This document shows, one piece after another, positions 26,994-36,819 of a stretch of DNA of 64,000 bases. Below the pieces are notes generated by a model, which saw nothing but the letters and a program-made list of their open reading frames with translations, had not been told where the DNA came from and did no database searches. Each line of letters begins with the position of its first letter. Positions within the stretch are counted from its first letter, which is position 1. The translations under genes were made by a program, and so were the position numbers. The DNA comes from Burkholderia pyrrocinia. GTDB lineage: Bacteria; Pseudomonadota; Gammaproteobacteria; Burkholderiales; Burkholderiaceae. The stretch is taken from the NCBI RefSeq assembly GCF_003330765.1, contig NZ_CP024902.1, forward strand, positions 2,108,001 through 2,172,000, in the 5' to 3' direction.

Positions 26994-27431
26994 ATGGGTC
27001 TCCTCGACATCGTTGGCGGTCTGATCGGCGGCCAGGCCGGCGGCAACTCGCAAAGCGCGCTGATCACGACCGCACTCGAATTCATCAACAACCAGCCGGG
27101 CGGGCTGAACGGCCTGATCGAGAAGTTCAAGGCCGGCGGCGCCGGCGACGTCATCGGCTCGTGGGTCGGCACCGGCCAGAACCAGCCGATCTCGCCCGAT
27201 GCGCTGCAGAACGTGCTCGGCTCGGACGCGATCGGCGCGCTGGCGAGCAAGTTCGGCGTCGATCCGTCGATGGCCTCGACCGTCCTCGCCCAGGTGTTGC
27301 CGCACGTCGTCAACCACGCGACGCCGGACGGTGCAGTGCCGGCCGATGGCCAGGCCCAGGTCGACACGTCGAGCGTGCTCGGCTCGCTCTCGCAGATCGC
27401 GGGCATGTTCGGCGGCAACAAGCAGGGCTGA
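26994..27431 (+). CDS. YidB family protein (DUF937)
   Basis: 145 residues, small and Gly/Ala/Asn-rich, beginning MGLLDIVGGLIGGQAGG, with VLGSDAIGALASKFGVDPSMASTVLAQVLPHVVNHATPDG typical of YidB/DUF937. Function unknown in the family; no signal peptide or membrane span is evident. It lies 88 bases after the ComEA-like gene and is followed by a strong terminator. Confidence 0.85.
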   Translation: MGLLDIVGGLIGGQAGGNSQSALITTALEFINNQPGGLNGLIEKFKAGGAGDVIGSWVGTGQNQPISPDALQNVLGSDAIGALASKFGVDPSMASTVLAQVLPHVVNHATPDGAVPADGQAQVDTSSVLGSLSQIAGMFGGNKQG

Positions 27432-27471
27432 GCGCGCACCGCGCAGCGGCCAATTCGGCCGCGCCATAAGC

Positions 27472-27501
27472 AAACACCCCGCCGAGGCGGGGTGTTTTTT
27501 T
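27472..27501 (+). terminator. Intrinsic terminator between the yidB-like gene and clpB
   Basis: AAACACCCCGCC (27472-27483) pairs perfectly with GGCGGGGTGTTT (27486-27497) and is followed by further T residues to 27501. Because clpB converges from the right, it may also stop clpB transcripts, though the minus-strand T-run is weaker. Confidence 0.9.
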
Positions 27502-27543
27502 GCGCGCCCGGCGCGAACCGGGCGGGCGGCCGAAGGCCTGCGA

Positions 27544-30141
27544 TCAATGCACGACGCGGTCGAACACGAACTTGCCGTCGTTGAGGTCGACCGGAATCAC
27601 GTCCTTCGGACCGAAGCGGCCCGCGAGGATGAGCTTCGCGACCGGGTTCTCGATCTCCTGCTGGATCGCGCGCTTCAACGGCCGCGCGCCGAACAGCGGA
27701 TCGTAACCGACCTTCGCGATCTGCTCGAGCGCCGCTTCCGACACGTCGAGCGCCATGTCGAGCTTCGCGAGCCGTTCGTGCAGGCGCGCCAGCTGGATCT
27801 TCGCGATCGACTCGATGTTGCTGCGGTCGAGCGCATGGAACACGACGACGTCGTCGATCCGGTTCAGGAACTCGGGGCGGAAATGCTGCTTCACCTCGAG
27901 CCACACCGCGTCCTTGATCTCGTCCTGCGGCGCGCCCGTCAAGGCCTGGATCACCTGCGAGCCGAGGTTCGACGTCATCACGATCACCGTGTTCTTGAAG
28001 TCGACCGTGCGCCCCTGCCCGTCCGTCATGCGGCCGTCGTCGAGCACCTGCAGCAGCACGTTGAACACGTCCGGATGCGCCTTCTCGATCTCGTCGAGCA
28101 GGATCACGCTGTACGGCTTGCGGCGCACGGCTTCCGTCAGGTAGCCGCCTTCCTCGTAGCCGACATAGCCCGGCGGCGCGCCGATCAGCCGCGCGACGCT
28201 GTGCTTCTCCATGAACTCGCTCATGTCGATGCGGATCAGGTGTTCTTCCGAATCGAACAGGAACGACGCCAGCGCCTTGCACAGCTCGGTCTTGCCGACA
28301 CCCGTCGGGCCGAGGAACAGGAACGAGCCGTACGGACGGTTCGGATCGGCGAGACCCGCGCGCGAACGGCGGATCGCGTCGGCCACCGCGCTGATCGCCT
28401 CGTGCTGGCCGACCACGCGCTCGTGCAGCTTCTCCTCGATGTGCAGCAGCTTCTCGCGTTCGCCCTGCATCATCCGCGACACGGGAATGCCGGTCGAACG
28501 CGACACGACTTCCGCGATTTCCTCGGCGCCGACCTGCGTGCGCAGCAGGCGCGGACGCGTCGGGTTGTGCTGCTCCAGCTCTTCGGCCTGCGTGACCTGC
28601 TTCAGTTGCGCCTCGAGCTGCGGCAGCTTGCCGTACTGCAGCTCGGCGACCTTCTCCAGCTTGCCGTCACGCTGCAGCCGCGCGATGTCCGCACGCACCT
28701 TCTCGATCTCTTCCTTGAGCTGCGCGCTGCCTTGCACCGCGGCCTTCTCGGCGGTCCAGATCTCGTCGAGATCCGCATACTCGCGGCCGAGGCGGTCGAT
28801 CTCCTCCTCGATCAGTTGCAGGCGCTTCTGCGACGCTTCGTCCTGCTCCTTCTTCACGGCTTCGCGCTCGATCTTCAGCTGGATCAGCCGACGGTCGAGC
28901 TTGTCCATCTCTTCGGGCTTCGAATCGATTTCCATCTTGATCTTCGAAGCGGCCTCGTCGATCAGGTCGATTGCCTTGTCGGGCAGGAAACGGTCGGTGA
29001 TGTAGCGGTGCGACAGCTCGGCCGCGGCGACGATCGCCGGGTCGGTAATGTCGACGCCGTGGTGCAGTTCGTACTTCTCCTGCAGCCCGCGCAGGATCGC
29101 GATGGTCGCCTCGACGCTCGGCTCGTCGACGAGCACCTTCTGGAAGCGGCGCTCGAGCGCGGCATCCTTCTCGATGTACTTGCGGTATTCGTCGAGCGTG
29201 GTCGCGCCGATGCAATGCAGCTCGCCGCGCGACAGCGCCGGCTTCAGCATGTTGCCCGCATCCATCGCGCCTTCGGCCTTGCCCGCGCCGACCATCGTAT
29301 GGATTTCGTCGATGAAGACGATCGTCTGGCCTTCGTCCTTCGCGATGTCGCTGAGCACGGCCTTCAGGCGCTCCTCGAACTCGCCGCGGTACTTCGCGCC
29401 CGCGAGCAGCGCGGCCATGTCGAGCGACAACACGCGCTTGCCCTTCAGCGTCTCGGGCACCTCGCCGTTGACGATCCGCTGCGCGAGCCCTTCGACGATC
29501 GCGGTCTTGCCGACGCCCGGCTCGCCGATCAGCACCGGGTTGTTCTTCGTGCGGCGCTGCAGGATCTGGATCGAGCGGCGGATTTCGTCGTCGCGGCCGA
29601 TCACCGGATCGAGCTTGCCCGCACGGGCGCGCTCGGTCAGGTCGACCGTGTATTTCTTCAGCGCCTCGCGCTGGCTTTCCGCGTCCTGGCTGTGCACCTG
29701 CGAGCCGCCGCGCACCGCGGCGATCGCGGCTTCGAGCGCCTTGCGCGTGAGGCCGTGCTGACGCGCCAGCTTGCCGGCGTCGCCCTTGTCGTCGGACGCG
29801 GCGAGCAGGAACATCTCGCTCGCGATGAACGTGTCATTGAGCTTCTGCGCTTCCTTGTCGGCCTGGTTCAGCAGCCCGGCCAACTCACGGCCGATCTGGA
29901 TGTCACCGCTCGTGCCCGTCACTTGCGGCAGGCGCGAGATCGCTTCGTTCAGCGCGCCTTGCAGCGCCTGCACGTGAACGCCCGCGCGCGACATCAGCGA
30001 GCGGGCGGAGCCGTCCTGCTGCGCGACCAGCGCCGCCAGTACGTGAACGGGTTCGATGTATTGATTGTCGCGGCCTGCCGCGAGGCTTTGCGCGTCCGCG
30101 AGTGCTTCCTGGAACTTGGTGGTGAGCTTGTCGATTCTCAT
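27544..30141 (-). CDS. clpB: ATP-dependent disaggregase ClpB
   Basis: Hexameric AAA+ chaperone that pulls proteins out of aggregates with DnaK. 865 residues (E. coli 857). Order: Clp N-domain (1-145), first nucleotide domain with [13 protein letters not shown] and [14 protein letters not shown], the coiled-coil M-domain (about 410-525, charged heptads), and the second nucleotide domain with [14 protein letters not shown] and [16 protein letters not shown]. The M-domain identifies ClpB rather than ClpA or ClpC. A sigma-32 promoter lies about 34 bases upstream. Confidence 0.98.
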   Translation of the reverse strand: MRIDKLTTKFQEALADAQSLAAGRDNQYIEPVHVLAALVAQQDGSARSLMSRAGVHVQALQGALNEAISRLPQVTGTSGDIQIGRELAGLLNQADKEAQKLNDTFIASEMFLLAASDDKGDAGKLARQHGLTRKALEAAIAAVRGGSQVHSQDAESQREALKKYTVDLTERARAGKLDPVIGRDDEIRRSIQILQRRTKNNPVLIGEPGVGKTAIVEGLAQRIVNGEVPETLKGKRVLSLDMAALLAGAKYRGEFEERLKAVLSDIAKDEGQTIVFIDEIHTMVGAGKAEGAMDAGNMLKPALSRGELHCIGATTLDEYRKYIEKDAALERRFQKVLVDEPSVEATIAILRGLQEKYELHHGVDITDPAIVAAAELSHRYITDRFLPDKAIDLIDEAASKIKMEIDSKPEEMDKLDRRLIQLKIEREAVKKEQDEASQKRLQLIEEEIDRLGREYADLDEIWTAEKAAVQGSAQLKEEIEKVRADIARLQRDGKLEKVAELQYGKLPQLEAQLKQVTQAEELEQHNPTRPRLLRTQVGAEEIAEVVSRSTGIPVSRMMQGEREKLLHIEEKLHERVVGQHEAISAVADAIRRSRAGLADPNRPYGSFLFLGPTGVGKTELCKALASFLFDSEEHLIRIDMSEFMEKHSVARLIGAPPGYVGYEEGGYLTEAVRRKPYSVILLDEIEKAHPDVFNVLLQVLDDGRMTDGQGRTVDFKNTVIVMTSNLGSQVIQALTGAPQDEIKDAVWLEVKQHFRPEFLNRIDDVVVFHALDRSNIESIAKIQLARLHERLAKLDMALDVSEAALEQIAKVGYDPLFGARPLKRAIQQEIENPVAKLILAGRFGPKDVIPVDLNDGKFVFDRVVH

Positions 30142-30174
30142 TTAGTCGAGACCTCCAATTTTCGATTAACACCA

Positions 30175-30202
30175 AGATGAGGATGGTTATGCGGCTTTCA
30201 AG
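30175..30202 (-). promoter_or_regulatory. Sigma-32 heat-shock promoter of clpB
   Basis: On the minus strand the -35 CTTGAAA (30202-30196) and the -10 CCTCATCT (30182-30175) are separated by 13 bases. The enteric RpoH consensus is CTTGAAA and CCCCATNT with similar spacing, so only one position differs. The predicted leader is about 27 bases. Confidence 0.87.
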
Positions 30203-30298
30203 CGAAATTCGGGTTGATTCAGCGCAAAAATCGCTGGATATCTCTGAAGCGGCCCGAGGGCGGGCCGCTGGCGGATCGCGGAACGCGGCGCCCGCGTG

Positions 30299-30817
30299 TC
30301 AGCCGGCCGTCGGCGGCGGCTCGACGGGCGCAGGCGCTGCGTCCGGTGATGGCGCGGCACGCACGAGCGCGACCGGACGGATGCCGAGCAACGCCACGAG
30401 CGGCGACGCGGGTTCGGCCAGCTCGCCGAGCGTGTGACGGTCGAGTTCGGCGAAGAACGCATCGCGCGCGGCCGCCAGCACGCCCTTCAGGCGGCACTGC
30501 GGCTCGATCACGCAGCCGCGCGACTCGCCGCCGTCGGCCGAAAAGCAGCCGACCAGCGCGAAGTCGCTCTCGGTCGCGCGCACGACCTGGCCGACCGTCA
30601 GTTGCAGCGATTCGGGGAAAAGCCGCAGCCCGCCATGGCGGCCGCGAACCGTGTCGACCCATCCGAGCTCGCCGAGCTGCTGCACGACTTTCATCAGATG
30701 GTTCTTCGAGATGCCGTAGGCATCCGAGATCTCCTGGATCGTCGCGAGCCCCTCGCCGCGCACGGCAAGGTACAGCATCACGCGCAGCGAATAGTCGGTG
30801 TAGTCGGTGAGTCTCAT
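30299..30817 (-). CDS. nsrR: Rrf2 family regulator, NsrR-like nitric-oxide sensor
   Basis: Transcriptional repressor of 172 residues that probably carries an iron-sulfur cluster destroyed by nitric oxide. It opens MRLTDYTDYSLRVMLYLA, with the Rrf2 helix-turn-helix ISDAYGISKNHLMKVVQQLG. Three cysteines at 91, 102 and 108 lie in the expected cluster loop; the first gap is longer than in E. coli NsrR (91, 96, 102). A Pro/Ala-rich tail follows. It is divergent from a truncated hemoglobin, a common NsrR target. IscR is less likely given the cysteine pattern and lack of isc genes. Confidence 0.85.
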   Translation of the reverse strand: MRLTDYTDYSLRVMLYLAVRGEGLATIQEISDAYGISKNHLMKVVQQLGELGWVDTVRGRHGGLRLFPESLQLTVGQVVRATESDFALVGCFSADGGESRGCVIEPQCRLKGVLAAARDAFFAELDRHTLGELAEPASPLVALLGIRPVALVRAAPSPDAAPAPVEPPPTAG

Positions 30818-30941
30818 GGGCGAATACGGAAAATATCGATCGTGCCCCGATTACGTGAGCCGAGCCGATCGGGACGCGCGCCGGGCCGGCCTGATGGCCC
30901 CGTTCAGCGGCCCCGGGTTGCCGGGATGGCGCGCACACAAT

Positions 30942-30958
30942 AAGATGCGTGACATCTA
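30942..30958. promoter_or_regulatory. Candidate NsrR operator
   Basis: AGATG (30943-30947) and CATCT (30953-30957) form an inverted repeat five bases apart in the nsrR-hemoglobin gap. The half-sites match the core of the AAGATG...CATCTT type NsrR motif, but the spacing is shorter than in the enteric consensus. Confidence 0.45.
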
Positions 30959-31070
30959 CACGTTTTTCAGGGGTTGGTGGACGCTATTTTGCGTCAAAAT
31001 CCGGCCGGCGTCCTGCACGTTGCCCGCGCCGCCGCTCCATCGCTGCCCCGATCTCCCGGCCCTTTTTGCC

Positions 31071-31631
31071 ATGACTGCCCTGCCCGCCTCGCCCGATACC
31101 GCACCGGCCCGCCCTCGCGATGCCGAGCCGACCGAAGACAACATCCGCGATCTCGTCTACGCGTTCTATGACCGCGTGCGCGCCGATCCGCTGCTCGGCC
31201 CCGTGTTCGACGCGAAGCTGGCCGGTCGCTGGGACGACCACCTGCCGAAGATGGTCACCTTCTGGTCGAGCCTCGTGCTCGGCACCAAGGGCTATCGCGG
31301 CAACGTGCAGCAGGCGCACCAACCGCTCGACGGGATCGAGCCGGCCCATTTCAGCCGCTGGCTGTCGCTGTTCCTGAAGACCGTCGAGACGCGCTACGCG
31401 CCGCCCGCTGCGATCCGCTTCATGGAACCCGCGCTGCGGATCGCGCAGAGCCTGCAGTTAAGCCGGTTCGGCTGGGATTATCAGATTCCGCCCGAGCAGC
31501 AGGCGCTGCTCGATGCCATCGCGCCGCGCCGCCGCGACGTGGGCGACGATCCGCACGCGTTGCCGTCGCGTGCCCGCGGCGAGCCGTTTCCGACGAAGAT
31601 CATCGGGCGCAGCACCGATCCGGACGCATAG
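31071..31631 (+). CDS. Group III truncated hemoglobin
   Basis: Small cytosolic heme protein, about 186 residues including an extended tail. The globin part contains IRDLVYAFYDRVRADPLLGPVF, HLPKMVTFWSSLVLGTKGYRGN and the proximal region AHFSRWLSLFLKTVETRY, the pattern of Campylobacter Ctb-type group III proteins linked to nitric oxide or low-oxygen physiology. The start is set by the family N-terminus; no clear ribosome site precedes it, and a longer upstream frame would overlap the operator and nsrR. Divergent from nsrR. Confidence 0.87.
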   Translation: MTALPASPDTAPARPRDAEPTEDNIRDLVYAFYDRVRADPLLGPVFDAKLAGRWDDHLPKMVTFWSSLVLGTKGYRGNVQQAHQPLDGIEPAHFSRWLSLFLKTVETRYAPPAAIRFMEPALRIAQSLQLSRFGWDYQIPPEQQALLDAIAPRRRDVGDDPHALPSRARGEPFPTKIIGRSTDPDA

Positions 31632-31689
31632 CGCGCGACCCGCGGCGATTGCGCACCTGCGGCACATGGCCGCAGCCCGGACGCCGCAA

Positions 31690-32166
31690 TCAGCGCGGCG
31701 TGTTGCCCGATTCGACGCCCCAGCGCGCGAGCGCGGCATCGTCGGTCGTGCGGGCGTCGACCCAGCGCTCGCCGTCCGGCGTCGTTTCCTTCTTCCAGAA
31801 CGGCGCTTCGGTCTTCAAATAGTCCATCACGAACTCGCACGACGCGAACGCATCGCCGCGATGTGCGGCGACCGTCGCCACCATCACGATCTGGTCGAGC
31901 GGATGCAGCCTGCCGACGCGATGCACGATCGCAACGTCGATGCCCGGCCAGCGCCGGCCGGCCTCGGCGGCGATCTTCTCGAGCGCCTTCTCGGTCATCC
32001 CCGGATAGTGCTCGAGCTCCATCGCGGCGACCGAATCGCCTTCGTTCAGATCGCGCACCGTGCCGACGAAACACGCGATCGCGCCGATCTTCGGGTTGCG
32101 CGCGCGCAATGCCACCACTTCGGCGTTCAGATCGAAGTCGTCGGCCTGGACTCGTACCGTTGCCAT
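31690..32166 (-). CDS. moaE: Molybdopterin synthase catalytic subunit MoaE
   Basis: Large subunit of the enzyme converting cyclic pyranopterin monophosphate to molybdopterin using thiocarboxylated MoaD. About 158 residues. Conserved blocks: GAIACFVGTVRDLNEGD, LEHYPGMTEKAL, VHRVGRLHPLDQIVMVATVAAHRGDAFASCEFVMDYLK and the active-site APFWKKE. Ten bases after moaD. The ATG at 32166 is chosen; a GTG one codon earlier is possible. Confidence 0.95.
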   Translation of the reverse strand: MATVRVQADDFDLNAEVVALRARNPKIGAIACFVGTVRDLNEGDSVAAMELEHYPGMTEKALEKIAAEAGRRWPGIDVAIVHRVGRLHPLDQIVMVATVAAHRGDAFASCEFVMDYLKTEAPFWKKETTPDGERWVDARTTDDAALARWGVESGNTPR

Positions 32167-32176
32167 CACAAGCCTC

Positions 32177-32434
32177 TCACCCGCCCGTCACCGGCGGAAA
32201 GAACGCGACCTCGCAGCCCTCGGTGAGCCGCGTGTCGGGATCGGTCATCTCGTGGTTGCATGCCATACGCAGCGCACGCCCTTCGGCGAGTGTCTCGGCC
32301 CACGCACCGCCGCGCACGCGCAGCCACGCGCGCACGTCGCCGACGGTCGTCACGCCGTCCGGCACGTCGGCCTGCTCGTCGGCGACGCCCAGTGCCTCTC
32401 GCACGCTTGCAAAAAATTTCAGCTGAATCTTCAT
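32177..32434 (-). CDS. moaD: Molybdopterin synthase sulfur carrier subunit MoaD
   Basis: Ubiquitin-like sulfur carrier, 85 residues, ending in the required Gly-Gly (FFPPVTGG) that becomes the thiocarboxylate. It begins MKIQLKFFASVREALG. Between moeA and moaE on the same strand, 19 and 10 bases away. Confidence 0.95.
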   Translation of the reverse strand: MKIQLKFFASVREALGVADEQADVPDGVTTVGDVRAWLRVRGGAWAETLAEGRALRMACNHEMTDPDTRLTEGCEVAFFPPVTGG

Positions 32435-32453
32435 GGTTCGGGAAGCCGTCGCG

Positions 32454-33701
32454 TTACGACAGCAATTCGGAAAACGGAATGAAACGCACGGTCTCGCCCG
32501 CGCTGATCGCGTGCTGCGGCGGATTGTCGATCAGGCCGTCGCCCCAGACCGTCGACGTCAGCACCGCCGAGCTCTGGTTCGGGAACAGATCGAGGCCGCC
32601 GGCCGCGTTGACGCGCGCGCGCAGGAATTCGTTGCGCCGATCGCCCTTGCTTTGCGAAAAGTCGGCGCGCAGCGACAGCGCACGCGGCGTGACGTCGCGC
32701 ACGCCGGACAGGCGCAGCAGGAACGGCCGCACGAACAGCAGGAACGTGACGAAGCTCGATACAGGGTTGCCGGGCAATCCGATGAAATGCGCAGCGGGGC
32801 GATCGTCGCCGCGGCGCACCGCGCCGTAGGCGAGCGGCTTGCCCGGCTTCATCGCGATCTGCCACAGCGCGAGCCGCCCTTCGGCCTCGACGGCCGGCTT
32901 CACGTGATCCTCGTCGCCGACCGACACGCCGCCGCTCGTCAGGATCACGTCGTGATCTCGCGCGGCCTCGCGCAGCGTGTCGCGCGTCGCGGCGAGCGAG
33001 TCGGGCACGATCCCGTAGTCGGTCACGTGGCAGCCGAGCCGCTCCAGCAGCCCGCGCAGCGTGAAGCGGTTCGAGTTGTAGATCGCGCCGGGCCTCAGCG
33101 GCTCGCCCGGCATCGTCAGTTCGTCGCCGGTGAAGAACACCGCGACGCGAATCCGCCGTGCGACCGACAGTTGCGCGCAGCCAACCGATGCGGCAAGACC
33201 GAGCGCCTGCGGCGTGAGCCGCGTGCCGGCCGGCAGGATCACCGAACCTTGCCGGATGTCCGCGCCCTGCGCGGTGATCCATTCACCGGCCTTCGGCGTG
33301 TGCAGGATCTCGACCGCGTCGCCGTCGGCCGATGCCTGCTCCTGCATCACGACGGCGTCGGCGCCAGGCGGCACCGTCGCGCCAGTGAAGATCCGCGCGG
33401 CCGTGCCGGCCGTGAGCGGCGCGGCCGGATGGCCGGCCGGAATGCGCTGCGACACCGGCAAACGCCGCTCGCCGTGCAGCAGGTCGGCGACGCGCACCGC
33501 ATAGCCGTCCATCGCGCTCGTATGCATCGGCGGCACGTCGAGCGGCGAACTCACGTCGGCCGCCAGCACGCGGCCCAGCGCATCGAGCGTGGCGACGGTT
33601 TCGGCGCCGGGCAGCGGCTTCGCGGCTTCGAGCAGCGCGGCGAGCGCCTCGGCAGTCGACAGCATCGGCGCGCGCGGCGCCGCGGGATTCGGGTTCGGCA
33701 T
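32454..33701 (-). CDS. moeA: Molybdopterin molybdenumtransferase MoeA
   Basis: Inserts molybdate into adenylylated molybdopterin to complete the molybdenum cofactor. 415 residues. It shows PPMHTSAMDGYAVR (active-site Asp in SAMDGYA), IFTGATVPPGADAVVMQE, the MPT-binding domain with ILTSGGVSVGDEDHVKPAVE, and GLPGNPVSSFVTF. First gene of moeA-moaD-moaE. A terminator after thrC separates it from the upstream threonine genes, so it probably has its own promoter in the 275-base gap, where the best -10 I can see (TACAAT, 33741-33736) lacks a good -35. Confidence 0.95.
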   Translation of the reverse strand: MPNPNPAAPRAPMLSTAEALAALLEAAKPLPGAETVATLDALGRVLAADVSSPLDVPPMHTSAMDGYAVRVADLLHGERRLPVSQRIPAGHPAAPLTAGTAARIFTGATVPPGADAVVMQEQASADGDAVEILHTPKAGEWITAQGADIRQGSVILPAGTRLTPQALGLAASVGCAQLSVARRIRVAVFFTGDELTMPGEPLRPGAIYNSNRFTLRGLLERLGCHVTDYGIVPDSLAATRDTLREAARDHDVILTSGGVSVGDEDHVKPAVEAEGRLALWQIAMKPGKPLAYGAVRRGDDRPAAHFIGLPGNPVSSFVTFLLFVRPFLLRLSGVRDVTPRALSLRADFSQSKGDRRNEFLRARVNAAGGLDLFPNQSSAVLTSTVWGDGLIDNPPQHAISAGETVRFIPFSELLS

Positions 33702-33891
33702 CGATGGAATCGGGGATCGTTGGATTCAATACTCCATTGTAGCGACGCCGTCGCACGGGCGCGCGATATGGCGGACATGCGAAAACTGTGATCGGCGCGC
33801 ACGCGCGGCTCTGGCACTTGTTGCATGCGAGGGGCCGCGGCAGGCGCGCGGCGGGGTGTCGAACACCTGCGCACCGCAGCACCGCGCCACC

Positions 33892-33942
33892 AAACGAAAC
33901 GGCCGGAACCCCGATCCGTTCGACGAATCGGCATTCCGGCCG
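33892..33942 (-). terminator. Rho-independent terminator of the alaA-hom-thrC unit
   Basis: On the minus strand CGGCCGGAA (33942-33934) pairs with TTCCGGCCG (33908-33900), with further pairing inside, followed by TTTCGTTT (33899-33892). It lies about 35 bases after the thrC stop. Confidence 0.82.
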
Positions 33943-33976
33943 CGCTGCGCAGCCGGGCCCGCGGCCCGGCCGTGCG

Positions 33977-35428
33977 TCATGCGCCCGTATGTGCGGCGAT
34001 GAAGTCCTTCACTTGCTGCGCGTCGGCCTTCACGACCTCGAAGCGCTGCGGCAGCGCCTCGATCCCGTCGAATGCGGCCGGCCGCTCGGGCTCGCGATCG
34101 AGCGCTTCGCGGATCGTCTCGCCGAACTTGATCGGCTGGGCGGTCTCGAGCACGACCATCGGCACGCCCGCGTCGAGATGCTCGCGCGCGACCTTCAGGC
34201 CGTCGGCCGTATGCGTATCGATCGTCGTGTTGTAGCGCGAGAACACGTCGCGGATCGTCGCGATGCGGTCCGTGTGGCTGCTGCGGCCCGACACGAAACC
34301 GAACTCGGCGACGCGCGCGAAATCGCCGCTCGCCGCGAGATCGAAGCCGCCCTTCTCCTCGACGTCGCGGAACAACTGCATCACGCGTGCCGGATCGCGG
34401 CCGAGCAGGTCGAACACGAAGCGCTCGAAGTTGGACGCCTTCGAGATGTCCATGCTCGGGCTGCTCGTGTGATACGTGTTCTCGGCACTGCGCACGCGAT
34501 ACGCGCCCGTGCGGAAGAACTCGTCGAGCACGTCGTTCTCGTTGGTCGCGACCACCAGCTTCGCGATCGGCAGCCCCATCATCCGCGCGATGTGGCCCGC
34601 GCAGACGTTGCCGAAGTTGCCCGACGGCACCGTGAACGACACGCGCTCGTCGTTGGACTGCGTCGCCGCGAAATAACCCTTGAAGTAGTACACGACCTGC
34701 GCGACGACGCGCGCCCAGTTGATCGAGTTGACCGTGCCGATCTTCTGCTGCGCCTTGTACGCGTGATCGTTCGACACGGCCTTCACGATGTCCTGGCAGT
34801 CGTCGAACACGCCTTCGACCGCGAGGTTGAAGATGTTCGGATCCTGCAGGCTGAACATCTGGGCCGTCTGGAACGCGCTCATCTTCTGGTGCGGCGACAG
34901 CATGAACACGCGCACGCCGACCTTGCCGCGCATCGCGTATTCGGCCGCGCTGCCCGTGTCGCCCGACGTCGCACCGAGAATGTTCAGCGCCTCGCCGTGC
35001 TTCGCGAGCGTGTACTCGAACAGGTTGCCGAGCAACTGCATCGCCATGTCCTTGAACGCGAGCGTCGGGCCGTTCGACAGTTCGAGCAGCGACAGCGGCG
35101 CGCCGTTCTCGGTGCCGAGCGTCCTCAGCGGCGTGATGTCGGACGCGCTCTCGCCGTGGCGCGTGTTGCTGTACACGTCGGCCGTGTACGTGCGGCGCGT
35201 GATCGCGCGCAGGTCGTCGGCCGGCACGTCGTCGCAGAACTTCGCCAGGATCTCGAACGCGAGATCCGCGTACGGCAGCGTGCGCCAGCGCGCGAGCTCG
35301 TCGGCGGAAACCTTCGGATACTCGGCCGGCAGGTAGAGCCCGCCGTCCTTCGCGAGACCGCCGAGCAGGATGTCGGAGAACGTGTGGCGCTCGCCGATGC
35401 CGGCGCCGCGCGTGGAGATGTAGTTCAT
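33977..35428 (-). CDS. thrC: Threonine synthase
   Basis: Pyridoxal-phosphate enzyme making threonine from O-phosphohomoserine. 483 residues, the longer type found in pseudomonads and fungi. The N-terminus MNYISTRG is characteristic; the PLP lysine is K126 in NGPTLAFKDMAMQ, and the phosphate-binding loop is GATSGDTGSAA. It starts eight bases after hom on the same strand, so the two are cotranscribed. Confidence 0.97.
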   Translation of the reverse strand: MNYISTRGAGIGERHTFSDILLGGLAKDGGLYLPAEYPKVSADELARWRTLPYADLAFEILAKFCDDVPADDLRAITRRTYTADVYSNTRHGESASDITPLRTLGTENGAPLSLLELSNGPTLAFKDMAMQLLGNLFEYTLAKHGEALNILGATSGDTGSAAEYAMRGKVGVRVFMLSPHQKMSAFQTAQMFSLQDPNIFNLAVEGVFDDCQDIVKAVSNDHAYKAQQKIGTVNSINWARVVAQVVYYFKGYFAATQSNDERVSFTVPSGNFGNVCAGHIARMMGLPIAKLVVATNENDVLDEFFRTGAYRVRSAENTYHTSSPSMDISKASNFERFVFDLLGRDPARVMQLFRDVEEKGGFDLAASGDFARVAEFGFVSGRSSHTDRIATIRDVFSRYNTTIDTHTADGLKVAREHLDAGVPMVVLETAQPIKFGETIREALDREPERPAAFDGIEALPQRFEVVKADAQQVKDFIAAHTGA

Positions 35429-35436
35429 ATCAGCCT

Positions 35437-36765
35437 TCAGTTCAGCGCTTCCATGCGCAGCTTCGTCACATTCGAGACGACCGTCGCGAGGCTCTCGATT
35501 TGCGCGATCGCCGCATTGACGTTCTTCTCGATCGTTTCGTGCGTGATCAGGATGATGTCGGTTTCGCCGTTCGCGTCGTCGACCTGTTCCGACTCCTTCT
35601 GCAGCAGCGCGTCGATCGAGATGCCCGATTCGGCGAGGATGCGCGTGATGGCGGCGAGCACGCCCGTCTGGTCGGCCACCCGCAGGCGCAGGTAGTAGCC
35701 GCTCGTGACTTCCTCGATCGGCAAAATCGGCGTGTTCGACAGGCTGTCGGGCTGGAACGCGAGGTGCGGCACGCGATGCTCGGGGTCGGCCGTATGCAGG
35801 CGCGTGACGTCGACGAGATCCGCGACGACCGCCGATGCGGTCGGCTCCGCGCCCGCACCCTTGCCGTAGTACAGCGTCGTGCCGACCGCGTCGCCATGCA
35901 CGACGACCGCGTTCATCGCGCCTTCGACGTTCGCGAGCAGGCGCTTCTCCGGGATCAGCGTCGGGTGCACGCGCAGTTCGATGCCGTTTTCGGCGCGGCG
36001 CGTGATGCCGAGCAGCTTGATCCGGTAGCCGAGCTCTTCCGCATAGCGGATGTCGGTCGCGTCGAGCTTGCTGATACCCTCGACGTACGCGCGGTCGAAC
36101 TGCACCGGCACGCCGAACGCGATCGCGCTCATGATCGTCGCCTTGTGCGCGGCGTCGACGCCTTCGATGTCGAAGGTCGGATCGGCTTCCGCGTAGCCGA
36201 GCTCCTGCGCAGCCTTCAGCGCGGTCGCGAAGTCGAGCCCGCGGTCGCGCATTTCCGACAGGATGTAGTTGGTCGTGCCGTTGATGATGCCCGCGATGTA
36301 CTGGATGCGGTTCGCGGTCAGGCCTTCGCGCAGCGCCTTGATGATCGGGATGCCGCCGGCGACGGCCGCTTCGAACGCGACCATCACGCCCTGCTCGCGT
36401 GCGGCCGAGAAGATCTCGGTGCCGTGCACCGCGAGCAGCGCCTTGTTCGCCGTCACGACGTGCTTGCCGTTCGCAATCGCGCGCAGCACGAGCTCGCGCG
36501 CAATGCCCGTGCCGCCGATCATCTCGGCAATGATCGCGATCGACGGATCGTCGACGACCGAATTGAAATCGTCGGTGATCTGCGCGGTGCCGGCGTCGCC
36601 GCCGAGCGCAGCCTGCGCCTTGGCCGGGTTGCGCACGGCAATGCGCGTCACCTCGATGCCGCGCCCCGCGCGTCGCTTGATTTCTTCCTGGTTGCGGCGC
36701 AGCACCGTGAAGGTGCCGCTGCCCACCGTGCCGAAGCCCAACAGGCCAACTTTGATCGGTTCCAT
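35437..36765 (-). CDS. hom: Homoserine dehydrogenase
   Basis: NAD(P)H-dependent reduction of aspartate semialdehyde to homoserine, the branch point to threonine and methionine. 442 residues. N-terminal nucleotide fold KVGLLGFGTVGSGTF, catalytic domain with GGIPIIKALREGLTANRIQYIAGIINGTTNYIL and KAQELGYAEADPTFDIEG-like core, and a C-terminal ACT domain (YYLRLRVADQTGVLAAI) for feedback control by threonine. Between alaA and thrC. Confidence 0.97.
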   Translation of the reverse strand: MEPIKVGLLGFGTVGSGTFTVLRRNQEEIKRRAGRGIEVTRIAVRNPAKAQAALGGDAGTAQITDDFNSVVDDPSIAIIAEMIGGTGIARELVLRAIANGKHVVTANKALLAVHGTEIFSAAREQGVMVAFEAAVAGGIPIIKALREGLTANRIQYIAGIINGTTNYILSEMRDRGLDFATALKAAQELGYAEADPTFDIEGVDAAHKATIMSAIAFGVPVQFDRAYVEGISKLDATDIRYAEELGYRIKLLGITRRAENGIELRVHPTLIPEKRLLANVEGAMNAVVVHGDAVGTTLYYGKGAGAEPTASAVVADLVDVTRLHTADPEHRVPHLAFQPDSLSNTPILPIEEVTSGYYLRLRVADQTGVLAAITRILAESGISIDALLQKESEQVDDANGETDIILITHETIEKNVNAAIAQIESLATVVSNVTKLRMEALN

Positions 36766-36819
36766 GCTGCGTGTGATCGATGAGTAAAAAGGGGTTAGTC
36801 CGGCGTGGCCTTGCCCGGC

